A stretch of 20,717 nt of DNA from a virus. The DNA lies in IMG/VR virus record IMGVR_UViG_3300042350_000492, positions 1 to 20,717 of that record; one strand, written 5' to 3'. The position numbers were made by a program, and so were the translations under genes. The notes under the pieces were generated by a model. The model did no database searches. It had not been told where the DNA came from and saw nothing but the letters and a program-made list of their open reading frames with translations. Shown piece by piece: positions 1 to 7,224 of the stretch (position 1 is the stretch's first letter; every line of letters begins with the position of its first letter).

Positions 1-748
1 CTATTTGTTGTAGTATTTCACTATCAACTCTTTGCCAACCTAGCTTTGCTTTTATTCTATAAAATTTTCCGTTGTATTCGTTTCTTTTACCTTGAGGATG
101 TAATATTAAAGATAGAAAATTTATTGTTGTATTATCTGTATCTGTTTCATTAAAAGGAAAACCTTTACCACCTATATAATTTATTAAAATTTCATCTAAT
201 GTATTAGGAGAAAGTTCATAAGAATTTGCAAATTCTAAATTTAATTCTAAATCAATTAATTTTTCTGCTGCTGCTGGGTTAGAACCTGCTAATGTCCAGT
301 TAAGGTTTTTAATACCAGCACCAGCCACTTTTGTGTTCACGTTGTCAAAAGAATTATATAATTCATTAGCTTCATGAGGAATTAAAAATAATCTTTCTGT
401 TGCTTCTTGTTTCCCAGCTTCATAATCAATTCTGTATAATTCTAATTTTGGATATAACAAAGAAAATAAAGCTGGTTTTGCATATACAAAATCTTGTAAT
501 GCAATTTTATTCATTAATGTTGCTGTTATAGAAGAATTTATACTAGTAGGATTGGTTAAATCAGTAGCCATATAAACTGCTGGAAATCTATCAGTTCGTT
601 TATTTGGGTTATCATTTCTGTACCAATTTGAAAAAAAATTTGATTGTACTGCTAAATAACAAATTTCATCAAACTCTTCTTCTAACTTGCCACCTTCTTC
701 TTTTGGTTTAGTTGGATCTTCTGGTTCGTCTTTTCCAATTCCAAACAT
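1..748 (-). CDS. Large virion protein, probably baseplate-associated (N-terminal 249 residues only)
   Basis: The reading frame is open from ATG at 748 to the left edge, so the C-terminus lies outside the window. The start follows the upstream gene's TAG by one base, and AGGAG lies about 8 nt upstream, indicating translational coupling. Residues 1-30 are charged (rich in E, K, D and P). Further in are the segments MATDLTNPTSINSSITATL and KIALQDFVYAKPALFSLLYPKLELYRI, then a beta-like region with GIKNLNWTLAGSNP. I recall similar 'A-L-x-x-L-x-P-x-x-x-x-Y/F' segments in unassigned structural proteins of marine T4-like phages, but I cannot tie this to a T4 gene. The position right after the gp53-like wedge gene suggests a baseplate component. 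No signal peptide or membrane segment is evident. The function is inferred from context only. Confidence 0.8.
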   Translation of the reverse strand, partial: MFGIGKDEPEDPTKPKEEGGKLEEEFDEICYLAVQSNFFSNWYRNDNPNKRTDRFPAVYMATDLTNPTSINSSITATLMNKIALQDFVYAKPALFSLLYPKLELYRIDYEAGKQEATERLFLIPHEANELYNSFDNVNTKVAGAGIKNLNWTLAGSNPAAAEKLIDLELNLEFANSYELSPNTLDEILINYIGGKGFPFNETDTDNTTINFLSLILHPQGKRNEYNGKFYRIKAKLGWQRVDSEILQQI

Positions 749-749
749 A

Positions 750-1082
750 CTAGGCTCCTAACACGTTTAATACAGCTTGAATTGGTTTTGGTATATATAT
801 GGTATCTCCAAGTTGAATCATATTTTCTGTTGGTGTTTTATTAAATAACGCTATTACCCACCAATATTGTGGAGTACCATAATACCTAATTGACAACTTA
901 TAATATCTATCACTAAAGCCCCAAGTATGTTCTTCTATCAATAATTGTGACATATCTTGTGGAGATGGATATTTAAAGTTTGGTGTGGAATAATGTGCTA
1001 TTCCATTTACATTTCTATTTTCAAATAAATCTTTATAATTTTCATTTGAATTATCATATGTTTTTCTATTGATAAATCTCAT
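750..1082 (-). CDS. gp53-like baseplate wedge protein with LysM-like segment
   Basis: This is a 110-aa protein. Residues 66-98 (Y-Y-G-T-P-Q-Y-W-W-V-I at 67-77, then IQLGDTIYIP at 89-98) match the pattern of baseplate wedge proteins of the T4 gp53 type, which carry a LysM-like fold: a compact WW-I-A-L-x-N core followed by L-x-x-G-x-x-I-x-I-P. In T4, gp53 joins adjacent wedges during baseplate assembly. T4 gp53 is nearly 200 aa, so this is a short form. ATG at 1082 is preceded by AAGG with about 9 nt spacing. The upstream gene's stop is 18 nt away, and the downstream gene starts 1 nt after this stop, so the three genes form one translational unit. A cell-wall-binding LysM protein is a weaker alternative given the baseplate context. 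Confidence 0.75.
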   Translation of the reverse strand: MRFINRKTYDNSNENYKDLFENRNVNGIAHYSTPNFKYPSPQDMSQLLIEEHTWGFSDRYYKLSIRYYGTPQYWWVIALFNKTPTENMIQLGDTIYIPKPIQAVLNVLGA

Positions 1083-1095
1083 TTAGTTTTACCTT

Positions 1096-1139
1096 GGGGG
1101 TTAAGGGGTTACACCATCTGGGGGGGCGGGGGCGGGGGG
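1096..1139 (+). other. G-quadruplex-capable G-rich run on the template strand
   Basis: On the plus strand there are five G-runs in 44 nt: 1096-1100 (5 G), 1105-1108 (4 G), 1120-1126 (7 G), 1128-1132 (5 G) and 1134-1139 (6 G), with loops of 4, 11, 1 and 1 nt. It covers the last codons (Pro-rich) and the stop of the 323-aa gene and reaches into the gap before the gp53-like start. RNA polymerase reads this strand as template, so the mRNA is C-rich. Such a run is exceptional in this AT-rich genome. Folding is predicted from the pattern only. Confidence 0.6.
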
Positions 1140-2072
1140 CTTATCCACACTAGGAGTACCAGCAGCAGGAGCAGGAGTACCAGCAGCAGTACCAGCAGCA
1201 GTAGCGGCAGGAGTAGCAGGAACAGGAGCAGCAGCAGCAGTAGCGGCAGGAGCAGGAGTTGAAGTTATTGTTGCATTAGAAAATGTAAAAAATTCATCAA
1301 GTTTTGCATTTTTTAATCTAACTTGAGCAGCATTATCAGATACTCGCGAATCTGTATCAAATGAACCACGATATGGAAAATTCTTTCTAAAATTTTCATC
1401 TTGTCTATCTAACAAGTTTTGATGTAGAGGAGTAAAAACAAAACTTACTTTGTAAGATTTACTATCATTTTGAACTGAACTTACCCCAGATACGCCATCC
1501 ACACTGAAATATTCAACTCCAGGTTGGCGAAAACCACCTTTTAAACTTTCTATTTTAAGATCTTTTATATATCCTAAAAGACCATTATCTTTGGCAACTC
1601 CTTCTGATGTTTCTCCTGGCTCTCCTTTAGTAAAATCATATAAAAAAGTATTATGAAAAATTTTTAAAACTGGTACGTTAAAAACTAATCCAAATCTTTG
1701 TCTAGCAGTTTCTGCACTTATCCCACCACCAGTTGAAGATTGTTTTGTTTTTATAAAAGATGGATACATTAATTGATTTAAAATATTTAAATTGTTATAA
1801 GCGTTTGTTGCTATTACAAAACCTATTTGAAAAGATCTTTTTGTTCCTTTATAAGTAGATATTGGGTCCATCTTTCCAAAAGTATAAGCCTCATTCCATT
1901 CAGCATCTATCGTTTGTTGCACAACAAGACCAACAACATTAATTCTGTATTCAACATCAGATATTAAGTCATAAATATAGAAACCTTCACCAGAAACGGT
2001 TGGGGCTGCTTCTTGACCAGCACCCCATTTAAAAGGTTGACCATTTGCATTAAAGATTCTTCTTGCTGGCAT
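1101..2072 (-). CDS. Baseplate/tail-tube junction protein (gp48/gp54-type position) with Ala/Pro-rich tail
   Basis: This 323-aa protein sits directly after the tape measure gene, the position T4 gives to gp48 and gp54, which cap the baseplate hub and start tube polymerisation. Residues 1-265 form the ordered part, with YTFGKMDPISTYKGTKRSF followed by a beta stretch and a NNLNILNQLMYPSF segment. I recall this layout in tube-cap or hub proteins of T4-like marine phages. From about residue 270 to the end the protein is a low-complexity tail of Ala, Pro, Thr and Gly, encoded by imperfect GCA/CCA repeats and ending in a Pro-rich stretch that makes the opposite strand extremely G-rich. The tail is probably disordered and surface-exposed. 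The ATG at 2072 has AGGAAAG upstream, and the tape measure stop lies 19 nt before the start. The assignment to the gp48 or gp54 role is inferred mainly from position. Confidence 0.65.
   Translation of the reverse strand: MPARRIFNANGQPFKWGAGQEAAPTVSGEGFYIYDLISDVEYRINVVGLVVQQTIDAEWNEAYTFGKMDPISTYKGTKRSFQIGFVIATNAYNNLNILNQLMYPSFIKTKQSSTGGGISAETARQRFGLVFNVPVLKIFHNTFLYDFTKGEPGETSEGVAKDNGLLGYIKDLKIESLKGGFRQPGVEYFSVDGVSGVSSVQNDSKSYKVSFVFTPLHQNLLDRQDENFRKNFPYRGSFDTDSRVSDNAAQVRLKNAKLDEFFTFSNATITSTPAPAATAAAAPVPATPAATAAGTAAGTPAPAAGTPSVDKPPAPAPPDGVTP
1150..1262 (-). repeat. Imperfect GCA/GCW trinucleotide-type repeat encoding the Ala/Pro/Thr tail
   Basis: The plus strand reads as repeated units of the type ccagcagcag, gcaggag and gtaccagcagcag. 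On the coding strand these give runs of GCT/GCA/CCT codons for residues about 270-308 of the 323-aa baseplate protein. The repeats are interrupted, so they are not a pure microsatellite, but they could expand or contract by slippage. The composition is clearly more GC-rich than the flanking genes. Confidence 0.7.
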
Positions 2073-2091
2073 CTATATCACTTTCCTATGA

Positions 2092-4914
2092 TTATGTTGG
2101 TCTTGATATGTTAAGACCCATTTTATCTTCCATAATATCAAACATTGCTTTACCTAATTTAAGCTTATCTAATGCTATACTTACATTTACAGGTGTTGAG
2201 GTTCTTGAACCGCCACCAGTACCTACATTATTAATTAGAGTAGTTAGTAAATTGTTTGTTTCATTCTTAGTAGTATTTACAACATTTCTATATCTTTCGG
2301 CTTGATCAACAAGATTGGATACATTTGTTATATTTTCTGGTGTCAATTTGATTGATGCTTCTCCAAGATCGGATAAGCTATTCAAAGCAGAAGATAAGGC
2401 ATTGCCAGAATCAGAATTTAATTCATTTATTTTCTCAATTATTGCGCCAATTATCTCAACAAGAGGCTCTAATCTACTTGCAATTCCATCTGGTATATTT
2501 GATATAGCATTTATAAATTCAACAAATGCTGGAACAGAAGCAGAGATTGTTCCCATTATGTTACTTAATGCTGTCAAAGATGTAACCAATATACCAATAC
2601 CAATTAAGCCAATAGGATTAGCAACAACAGAAATCATAGAAAGCATGGCAGAACTTATTAAGTATAGTGAAGCACCTAACATTAGTAAGTTTGATCCTTG
2701 AGAAGCAGCTTTAGCCATTGAATCAAATATCATTGATATACCTAAACCTACAAGTGCTATACCTCCACCAAACATTAGGAAAGATGCTCCAACCATTAGT
2801 AATGCTGCACCTATAGCTAGTAAGACAGGTATTGCTGGTGTTGCAGTAAGAACTAGATACAATGCTCCAACAAACACAATTAATGCAGCACTAAACACTA
2901 GTAATTGAGGTCCATTTAGTTTAGCAAGAGAATCAGCTAATGCAGCCATACCATAGAACAAAGCAAATGCAAAAGCTGCCATACCAGCCATAGCAACACC
3001 TAAAGCATACAACTGTTTAGAAGATACTTCTGAAGCTATACCAATAGCTACTATGGAAGCTGCCATTGTAAAACCAATAACATACAACATTGGAGAGCCA
3101 CTCATATGGTATAATGAAAATATAAGTAAAAATGCTCCTGCCATGAGATTTAAACGGTTGCTAGCAAACAATGCAGAAAATCCAACAGACATATTTGATG
3201 CAGCAAATATACTTTGAAATACTGCTGTTATTCTACTAATATTTCCTAATATCATTGTTGTAGTAATCAAAAATCCTAGTGTTGGTAATAATGCTCCACC
3301 AGTAAATTCATCTATTTTTAATATTATATTTAGAAAAAATGTTAGAATCAGTATTAATGGTGCTAATCCTTTTGCCAAACCAAAAACAGCTTGCTTTAAA
3401 GAATCCATAAGTGTGCTAGCTTCAGCTAATGCTTCTGCCATAGTAGCAGCATTAGCTTCTGACGCTGCTGCTTCTGCTTGAAATTTATCTAATTCAGTTA
3501 ATGACATACCAAATATTTTATTTGCTTGGGACATATCATTTATCCCAGCAGCAGAGGCAATAGTCATTTTTTCATACTTGCTTAAACTATCAAAAGATCT
3601 ACCAGACGCTTGAACAGCTTCAGCCATTAATCTTATTCTTTCAGATTCACTTGCGTTTAAAAGTTGAGAAGAGTTTAACAAACCCCCACCAAGAACTGCA
3701 TTTAGTTTACCAGCAGTTTCAGCAGCACCTTCAAATGTATCCATTTTCTCAGCTATCGAAACAAGAGTACCAATTTCAAGACCAGTTGCTTTTGCAGTAG
3801 CTGCTAGTTCTTTAAAAACTTGAACACCTTTGGCACCATAAACAGATAGTTTTGCTGATACTTGTTCAAACTGAGTTCCCAACTCTGCTACACCCATTTT
3901 TAAATCATCAGCTAATTCTACTACACCAACCATAGTATCTGATGCTTGTTCCGCTGTCATATTAAAGCCAGTAGTTAAATTAGATAAAAGTTTTGTACTT
4001 GATTCAGCAGAAAAACCTAGCTTATCTAATTGTGCTGTAGTTCTAGATAATTCTCCTTGTGTTATGACACTTAATTCTGAAAAAGCAACATAATTTTTAT
4101 TTAAACCTGCAACAGCACTTTGAGCATTTTCTAAACCAACACCAGCAGCGTTCATTGCAGCAGAAAGATTAAGAAAATTCTGTACTGCTCCACCACCAGA
4201 CTTATTTAGTTCCGCAAAAGCAGATGCCATTTCGGCAGTAACTGTGACCAATAACTCGGTCATTTTTACTCCAAAATTACCTTTCAATAATTCTTCTGGT
4301 TTTTCAAATGCATCTTTAATACCGTTTTCAAATGCATTAAGTCCTTCTTCCCAATCTTTATCACCTAATGTTAATAATTTACCAACAAATGTATCTTTAT
4401 AACCTTGTCCTAAACCAATTAAACTCATAAAAGAATCAGCATCGTCTTTCATGCTTTTTCTCATATTCATTTTTTCTTTTTCTAAATCTAATAATTTTTC
4501 TGCACTATTAATTTCTTTTAGTTTATTTTTTACTGCGTCTTCATCAAAGATAGCATTTTTTAAAAGTTGTTCATATTCTAATTGCAAAACTCTTAATCTA
4601 TTTTGAAGATTTAATATTTCTTTTTCACTTAAAGAATTTAATACTTCTTGTGCTTTAACACCATCTTTATCTAATTCTTTAAATCTTTCTTTAATTGATT
4701 TAATATCACTAGCAGTTAATAATATTTGTTTTAAATTATCTATTTGAGTTTCAAGATTTCCATTTTCTTCATCAGTTAGTGTTTCTGACCTAGCTAATTC
4801 TTTGTTAATTAACTCAATAAGTCTTAGTATATTTTGCTGTTCAATACCAGTTTTTTTTGCAGCTTCTGTAAGTAATCTTTGTTTATCTGCTTCAAGCTCA
4901 GCTCTAGTTGCCAT
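2092..4914 (-). CDS. Tail tape measure protein (T4 gp29-like)
   Basis: At 940 aa this is the longest protein here. It sets tail length by spanning the tube lumen during assembly and is released or channel-forming on injection. Residues 1-170 are strongly helical and charged, with a coiled-coil pattern (Leu/Ile heptads between K/E). Residues 215-510 are Ala-rich and amphipathic. From about 515 to 790 there is a long series of hydrophobic segments (for example PLILILTFFLNIILK, then Gly/Ala-rich membrane-like helices), a hallmark of tape measures. The C-terminus is hydrophilic and may bind the baseplate hub. AAGGAG lies directly after the upstream stop, 9 nt before ATG. The location after the tubes and the gp26/gp51-like pair fits the usual tube, chaperone, tape-measure order. 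The family call is secure from architecture and context; equivalence to gp29 is by position. Confidence 0.85.
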   Translation of the reverse strand: MATRAELEADKQRLLTEAAKKTGIEQQNILRLIELINKELARSETLTDEENGNLETQIDNLKQILLTASDIKSIKERFKELDKDGVKAQEVLNSLSEKEILNLQNRLRVLQLEYEQLLKNAIFDEDAVKNKLKEINSAEKLLDLEKEKMNMRKSMKDDADSFMSLIGLGQGYKDTFVGKLLTLGDKDWEEGLNAFENGIKDAFEKPEELLKGNFGVKMTELLVTVTAEMASAFAELNKSGGGAVQNFLNLSAAMNAAGVGLENAQSAVAGLNKNYVAFSELSVITQGELSRTTAQLDKLGFSAESSTKLLSNLTTGFNMTAEQASDTMVGVVELADDLKMGVAELGTQFEQVSAKLSVYGAKGVQVFKELAATAKATGLEIGTLVSIAEKMDTFEGAAETAGKLNAVLGGGLLNSSQLLNASESERIRLMAEAVQASGRSFDSLSKYEKMTIASAAGINDMSQANKIFGMSLTELDKFQAEAAASEANAATMAEALAEASTLMDSLKQAVFGLAKGLAPLILILTFFLNIILKIDEFTGGALLPTLGFLITTTMILGNISRITAVFQSIFAASNMSVGFSALFASNRLNLMAGAFLLIFSLYHMSGSPMLYVIGFTMAASIVAIGIASEVSSKQLYALGVAMAGMAAFAFALFYGMAALADSLAKLNGPQLLVFSAALIVFVGALYLVLTATPAIPVLLAIGAALLMVGASFLMFGGGIALVGLGISMIFDSMAKAASQGSNLLMLGASLYLISSAMLSMISVVANPIGLIGIGILVTSLTALSNIMGTISASVPAFVEFINAISNIPDGIASRLEPLVEIIGAIIEKINELNSDSGNALSSALNSLSDLGEASIKLTPENITNVSNLVDQAERYRNVVNTTKNETNNLLTTLINNVGTGGGSRTSTPVNVSIALDKLKLGKAMFDIMEDKMGLNISRPT

Positions 4915-4928
4915 CTAAATATTCTCCT

Positions 4929-5252
4929 TTATTTAAACGGCCACTTGATGCCCGTGTCTCTCTCAAATTGATTAATTGAAGCTTGAAGTTCATATTTTGT
5001 TTTATATGTTCTTGGGTCATTCAAACCATGCTTAACATAGGAATCAAAATATTTTTTCTCACCAGCTAAAGCTCTAGCAAATGATTCAACTTGGCTTGGA
5101 TCACCTGTTATTGATATTGGTGGTAAAAATACATCTTTACCAAACATACGTCTTAATATTAGCTTTACAGCAGTTCCAAACATTTCAAAAAAAGATTCAT
5201 TTATTTCTTTACCTTTTGATAAATCAATAAATATTGGTGTTAAATCATTCAT
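4929..5252 (-). CDS. Small conserved-looking tail protein preceding the tape measure, unknown function
   Basis: This 107-aa protein has no signal peptide or membrane helix. It begins MNDLTPIFIDLSKGKEINES, followed by an amphipathic helix (FEMFGTAVKLILRRMFG). Residues 44-66 resemble a short beta-alpha segment with GDPSQVESFARALAGEKKYFDSY, and it ends with FERDTGIKWPFK. I recognise this pattern from uncharacterised small proteins next to tape measure genes in T4-like marine phages, but I cannot name a T4 counterpart. It opens its own transcription unit: a terminator (5281-5316) and a CTATTTAT box (5268-5275) lie just upstream. The ribosome site is weak (AGGT about 9-10 nt before ATG). The stop abuts the AAGGAG that serves the tape measure gene, so the two are coupled. 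A tail-assembly role is likely, but this is inference from position. Confidence 0.75.
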   Translation of the reverse strand: MNDLTPIFIDLSKGKEINESFFEMFGTAVKLILRRMFGKDVFLPPISITGDPSQVESFARALAGEKKYFDSYVKHGLNDPRTYKTKYELQASINQFERDTGIKWPFK

Positions 5253-5267
5253 ATTATATTACCTAAA

Positions 5268-5275
5268 ATAAATAG
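5268..5275 (-). promoter_or_regulatory. CTATTTAT box upstream of the 107-aa gene
   Basis: The coding strand reads AAAACTATTTATTTTAGG, with the box 15 nt before ATG at 5252 and 6 nt after the terminator region ends. It is one of six exact copies in gaps between genes. The position just after a terminator suggests a late promoter -10 element, in which case the leader would be only about 10 nt. Confidence 0.5.
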
Positions 5276-5280
5276 TTTTA

Positions 5281-5316
5281 AAACAAAAAGAACGCTAGTC
5301 CTTTAAAACTAGCGTT
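5281..5316 (-). terminator. Intrinsic terminator after the gp51-like ORF (bidirectional shape)
   Basis: A perfect 9-bp stem, AACGCTAGT (5291-5299) with ACTAGCGTT (5308-5316), surrounds an 8-nt loop. On the minus strand it is followed by CTTTTTGTTTT. The stop codon of the gp51-like ORF (5315-5317) lies in the stem. On the plus strand the hairpin is also followed by a T-run, so it could stop transcription in both directions. Confidence 0.9.
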
Positions 5317-5578
5317 ACTTTTTCATGGACCTTTCCATTTCTTCTTTTTCTTTTTCAAACTGGGAAGCTAAGCGTTTAACAAACCATCTCCTTAATCCTA
5401 TTGGAAGATTATACATTTCTATAAAAGACCAACCTCCGTGGTATTTTAAAAGAAACATCTCTTCATATACAGCCTGTTGATATTTATCGTTTAGGCCAAA
5501 AAAAGTCAGTTGTAAACGGAACCTCCAGATCCGTTGAGTAGTCGCATGATAGACAATTAAAATTTGATTTAAGCTCAA
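5315..5578 (-). CDS. gp51-like tail/baseplate assembly ORF, probably expressed by frameshift from the gp26-like gene
   Basis: The frame is 87 codons from a TTG at 5578, but the first 27 codons lie inside the conserved end of the gp26-like gene, look like non-coding shadow, and have no ribosome site before the TTG. Only from about GLNDKYQQ onward does it look like a protein: an aromatic helix (YEEMFLLKYHGGWSFIEMYN), then LPIGLRRWFVKRL and a charged helical tail rich in E and K. The LP-x-x-x-R-R-W-F pattern is what I expect of small gp51-like assembly factors and of the T half of G/GT tail chaperones. The first in-frame ATGs are at the EEMF and IEMY segments and would give products of about 47 and 35 aa. 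The most economical reading is a 345-aa gp26-gp51 fusion made by a +1 (or -2) shift at 5498-5504. A terminator follows directly. Confidence 0.7.
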   Translation of the reverse strand: MSLNQILIVYHATTQRIWRFRLQLTFFGLNDKYQQAVYEEMFLLKYHGGWSFIEMYNLPIGLRRWFVKRLASQFEKEKEEMERSMKK

Positions 5579-6353
5579 GTCTTGGATTTATAATATTCAG
5601 TCTTTCTTTGAATAGTTTATAATCTTTTATTGGCATTAACTCAATAGCTTTTTCTATAAGCTTTGCATCTGATACACCACTAATACTAACTGTAATAGAT
5701 CTTAAAACATCTAATAGGTATGTATCTTTACCACCCTTTTGCTGAGTTAGTTGTTTTTGTGTCATTAATTGTTCTTCTCTACCTGTCATAAGTTTTACAA
5801 CCCATTCAAATTTTGATACAGGTAAACTAAAGCAGAACATATTAACCCCTACTCTTTTAACGCCTTCTGGTAAATTATTTGGGTCATTAAAGTAAGTATG
5901 AGCGCATTCGTTAAGATCAAAAGTATATTCTTGATTTAATGAGCAATTTGGACAAGTAACTTTTGTAGTATAATCTTGTCCATAACCAGATCTTCTTGCA
6001 GCAACCATTATTGCATTTTTATCGCAAGAAAGTAAATCTTCTGGTCTTATTGATTTATTAACTAACAAATCTTGTATTAACCTATCGATAACAATTCCTT
6101 TTTTTATTAAGGATTTTGATGAAAGTGTATCTTCATCTTTAGCTGTCATTAACTTTATTTCTACATCTTCTTTGTTATGCAATGGGTGATGTTCATCATA
6201 AAATACACCCTTTGAAGGTAGGTCAACTAACTCAGTGGGAACAACAAAATTTAATTGATTTATTGATTGTTGAAAATTTTGTGTTGCTGCTGCGCTGTCC
6301 GAACCAGATTCTATAGGGTCTGCAACACCAACCCTATCTTCATTATTTCTCAT
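5484..6353 (-). CDS. gp26-like T4 baseplate/tail assembly protein with two CxxC pairs
   Basis: The protein is 289 aa. Its recognisable core starts at about residue 40 (LVDLPSKGVFYDEHHPL, then VEIKLMTAKDEDTLSSKSL and KKGIVIDRLIQDLLVNK), which matches the T4 gp26-type family (Pfam 'T4 bacteriophage base plate protein') as I know it. CPNC (C134, C137) and CLSC (C267, C270) could form one split zinc site. T4 gp26 is needed for hub assembly. Residues 1-38 are polar, Ser/Ala/Gln-rich and poorly ordered. ATG at 6353 has CGGAG 6 nt upstream, and the preceding stop is 10 nt away. Lying between the tube genes and the tape measure and overlapped at its 3' end by the gp51-like frame, it holds the position of the tail-assembly chaperone G of other tailed phages. 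A dual role of this kind is inference. Confidence 0.8.
   Translation of the reverse strand: MRNNEDRVGVADPIESGSDSAAATQNFQQSINQLNFVVPTELVDLPSKGVFYDEHHPLHNKEDVEIKLMTAKDEDTLSSKSLIKKGIVIDRLIQDLLVNKSIRPEDLLSCDKNAIMVAARRSGYGQDYTTKVTCPNCSLNQEYTFDLNECAHTYFNDPNNLPEGVKRVGVNMFCFSLPVSKFEWVVKLMTGREEQLMTQKQLTQQKGGKDTYLLDVLRSITVSISGVSDAKLIEKAIELMPIKDYKLFKERLNIINPRLELKSNFNCLSCDYSTDLEVPFTTDFFWPKR
5498..5526 (-). other. Candidate programmed frameshift site (GGAGG plus seven-T slippery run)
   Basis: The coding strand reads GAC TTT TTT TGG in the gp26-like frame, a run of seven T at 5504-5498. The gp51-like frame is +1 relative to it (ACT TTT TTT GGC). tRNA-Phe can re-pair after a +1 or a -2 slip on this run, and the following zero-frame codon is TGG. 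An internal Shine-Dalgarno-like GGAGG (5526-5522) lies 17 nt upstream. A weak 5-bp hairpin (GGCCT with AGGCT) can form directly downstream. The zero-frame stop is 12 nt past the run. Confidence 0.55.
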
Positions 6354-6363
6354 TTATACTCCG

Positions 6364-7224
6364 TTATGATAATTTCAATTGTGCTCTATCAAATACATAA
6401 TGTTCACAATTTGTTGGTTTAAATTTTAAACTTATTTCTTGTGTCTCATCAGATGAATAATCAGAAGAACCAAAATTTACAGATGTTAAGAATGGTTTCT
6501 GTATATTCCAAAGTGCTTTTTTACCTTCTAATCTATTGATTATTGTTCTATCAATATCATCAAAAAGATCAGCATTATTTCCATAATTTGAAGCACCAGC
6601 ATACTCGCCGCCAAATGGAGATGGAGATGGTATTTGTTTTGAAAAGTCTAAATCTTTGTAACTTAACTGACCACTTCCATAACCAGAACTTGTAAGACTT
6701 CTAACAAAGCCAAGATTTGCTTGCTGTCCTATAGGCTCATATTCCCAAATTTTAATAAGTTTACAAAATGGTGCATAATTTATTTTAGAAGTTATAAACC
6801 TAGTTGGATGTACGCCTAATGCAGCAATAATATTGTTTACATTCTCTTCTAAATCGCCTTTTGTTCCGTTACCTAAATCTATTAATTTAAGATCTATTTC
6901 TTGCCAAGCGTTAGCTAATCCTTCAAAATCAATTTTAGGAGTTAGTACAAAACCATTACCACCAGGAGCGAAGGATAAACCACCTTGCTCCAAGTCGTTA
7001 ATGGTAGATAATTGTAATGAAGGTCTGGTTACTGACTTTACATAGAAAGCAAAGTCAGATTGCTCAAAAAATCTACACCAAGGTTCTGAACTGTCAAAAG
7101 CATATCCGTGTTGCGTAACGCCACTCTCATCCACTGCGGATAAATGACCAGCAAATACACCAACAAATCTTACTAAGAATCTACTTTTTCTTTTTGGCTC
7201 TACGATAGAATCAGTAAAGAACAT
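6364..7224 (-). CDS. Second tail tube protein (gp19-like paralogue)
   Basis: The protein is 286 aa from ATG at 7224. A frame one codon longer would start with TTG, but TGATG coupling to the upstream stop favours the ATG. It begins FFTDSIVEPKRKSRFLVRFVG, parallel to the neighbour's VDPKRKFRFTIDFGG. It also shares the FYVKSVTRPSLQLS strand and the C-terminal LTSVNFGSSDYSSDETQEISLKFK, matching the neighbour's IKDVSFGSLEYGADDLLEIQLKFRYD. This is the typical gp19/Hcp-like tube fold with a larger middle insertion (about residues 95-235). T4 gp19 is 163 aa. The likely role is a specialised tube ring, for example at the baseplate or neck end, or a tube component with an exposed loop. The stop is followed 10 nt later by the gp26-like start. 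Confidence 0.8.
   Translation of the reverse strand: MFFTDSIVEPKRKSRFLVRFVGVFAGHLSAVDESGVTQHGYAFDSSEPWCRFFEQSDFAFYVKSVTRPSLQLSTINDLEQGGLSFAPGGNGFVLTPKIDFEGLANAWQEIDLKLIDLGNGTKGDLEENVNNIIAALGVHPTRFITSKINYAPFCKLIKIWEYEPIGQQANLGFVRSLTSSGYGSGQLSYKDLDFSKQIPSPSPFGGEYAGASNYGNNADLFDDIDRTIINRLEGKKALWNIQKPFLTSVNFGSSDYSSDETQEISLKFKPTNCEHYVFDRAQLKLS

Noticed and set aside
2063-2701. Plus-strand open frames of 80 and 128 codons
   Set aside because: Antisense to the C-terminal part of the tape measure gene; no start signals and no recognisable protein.
5505-5578. Independent translation of the gp51-like ORF from TTG 5578
   Set aside because: No Shine-Dalgarno sequence, rare start codon, and the encoded segment looks like shadow of the CLSC region of the gp26-like protein. 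Not fully excluded; kept as the alternative to frameshifting.
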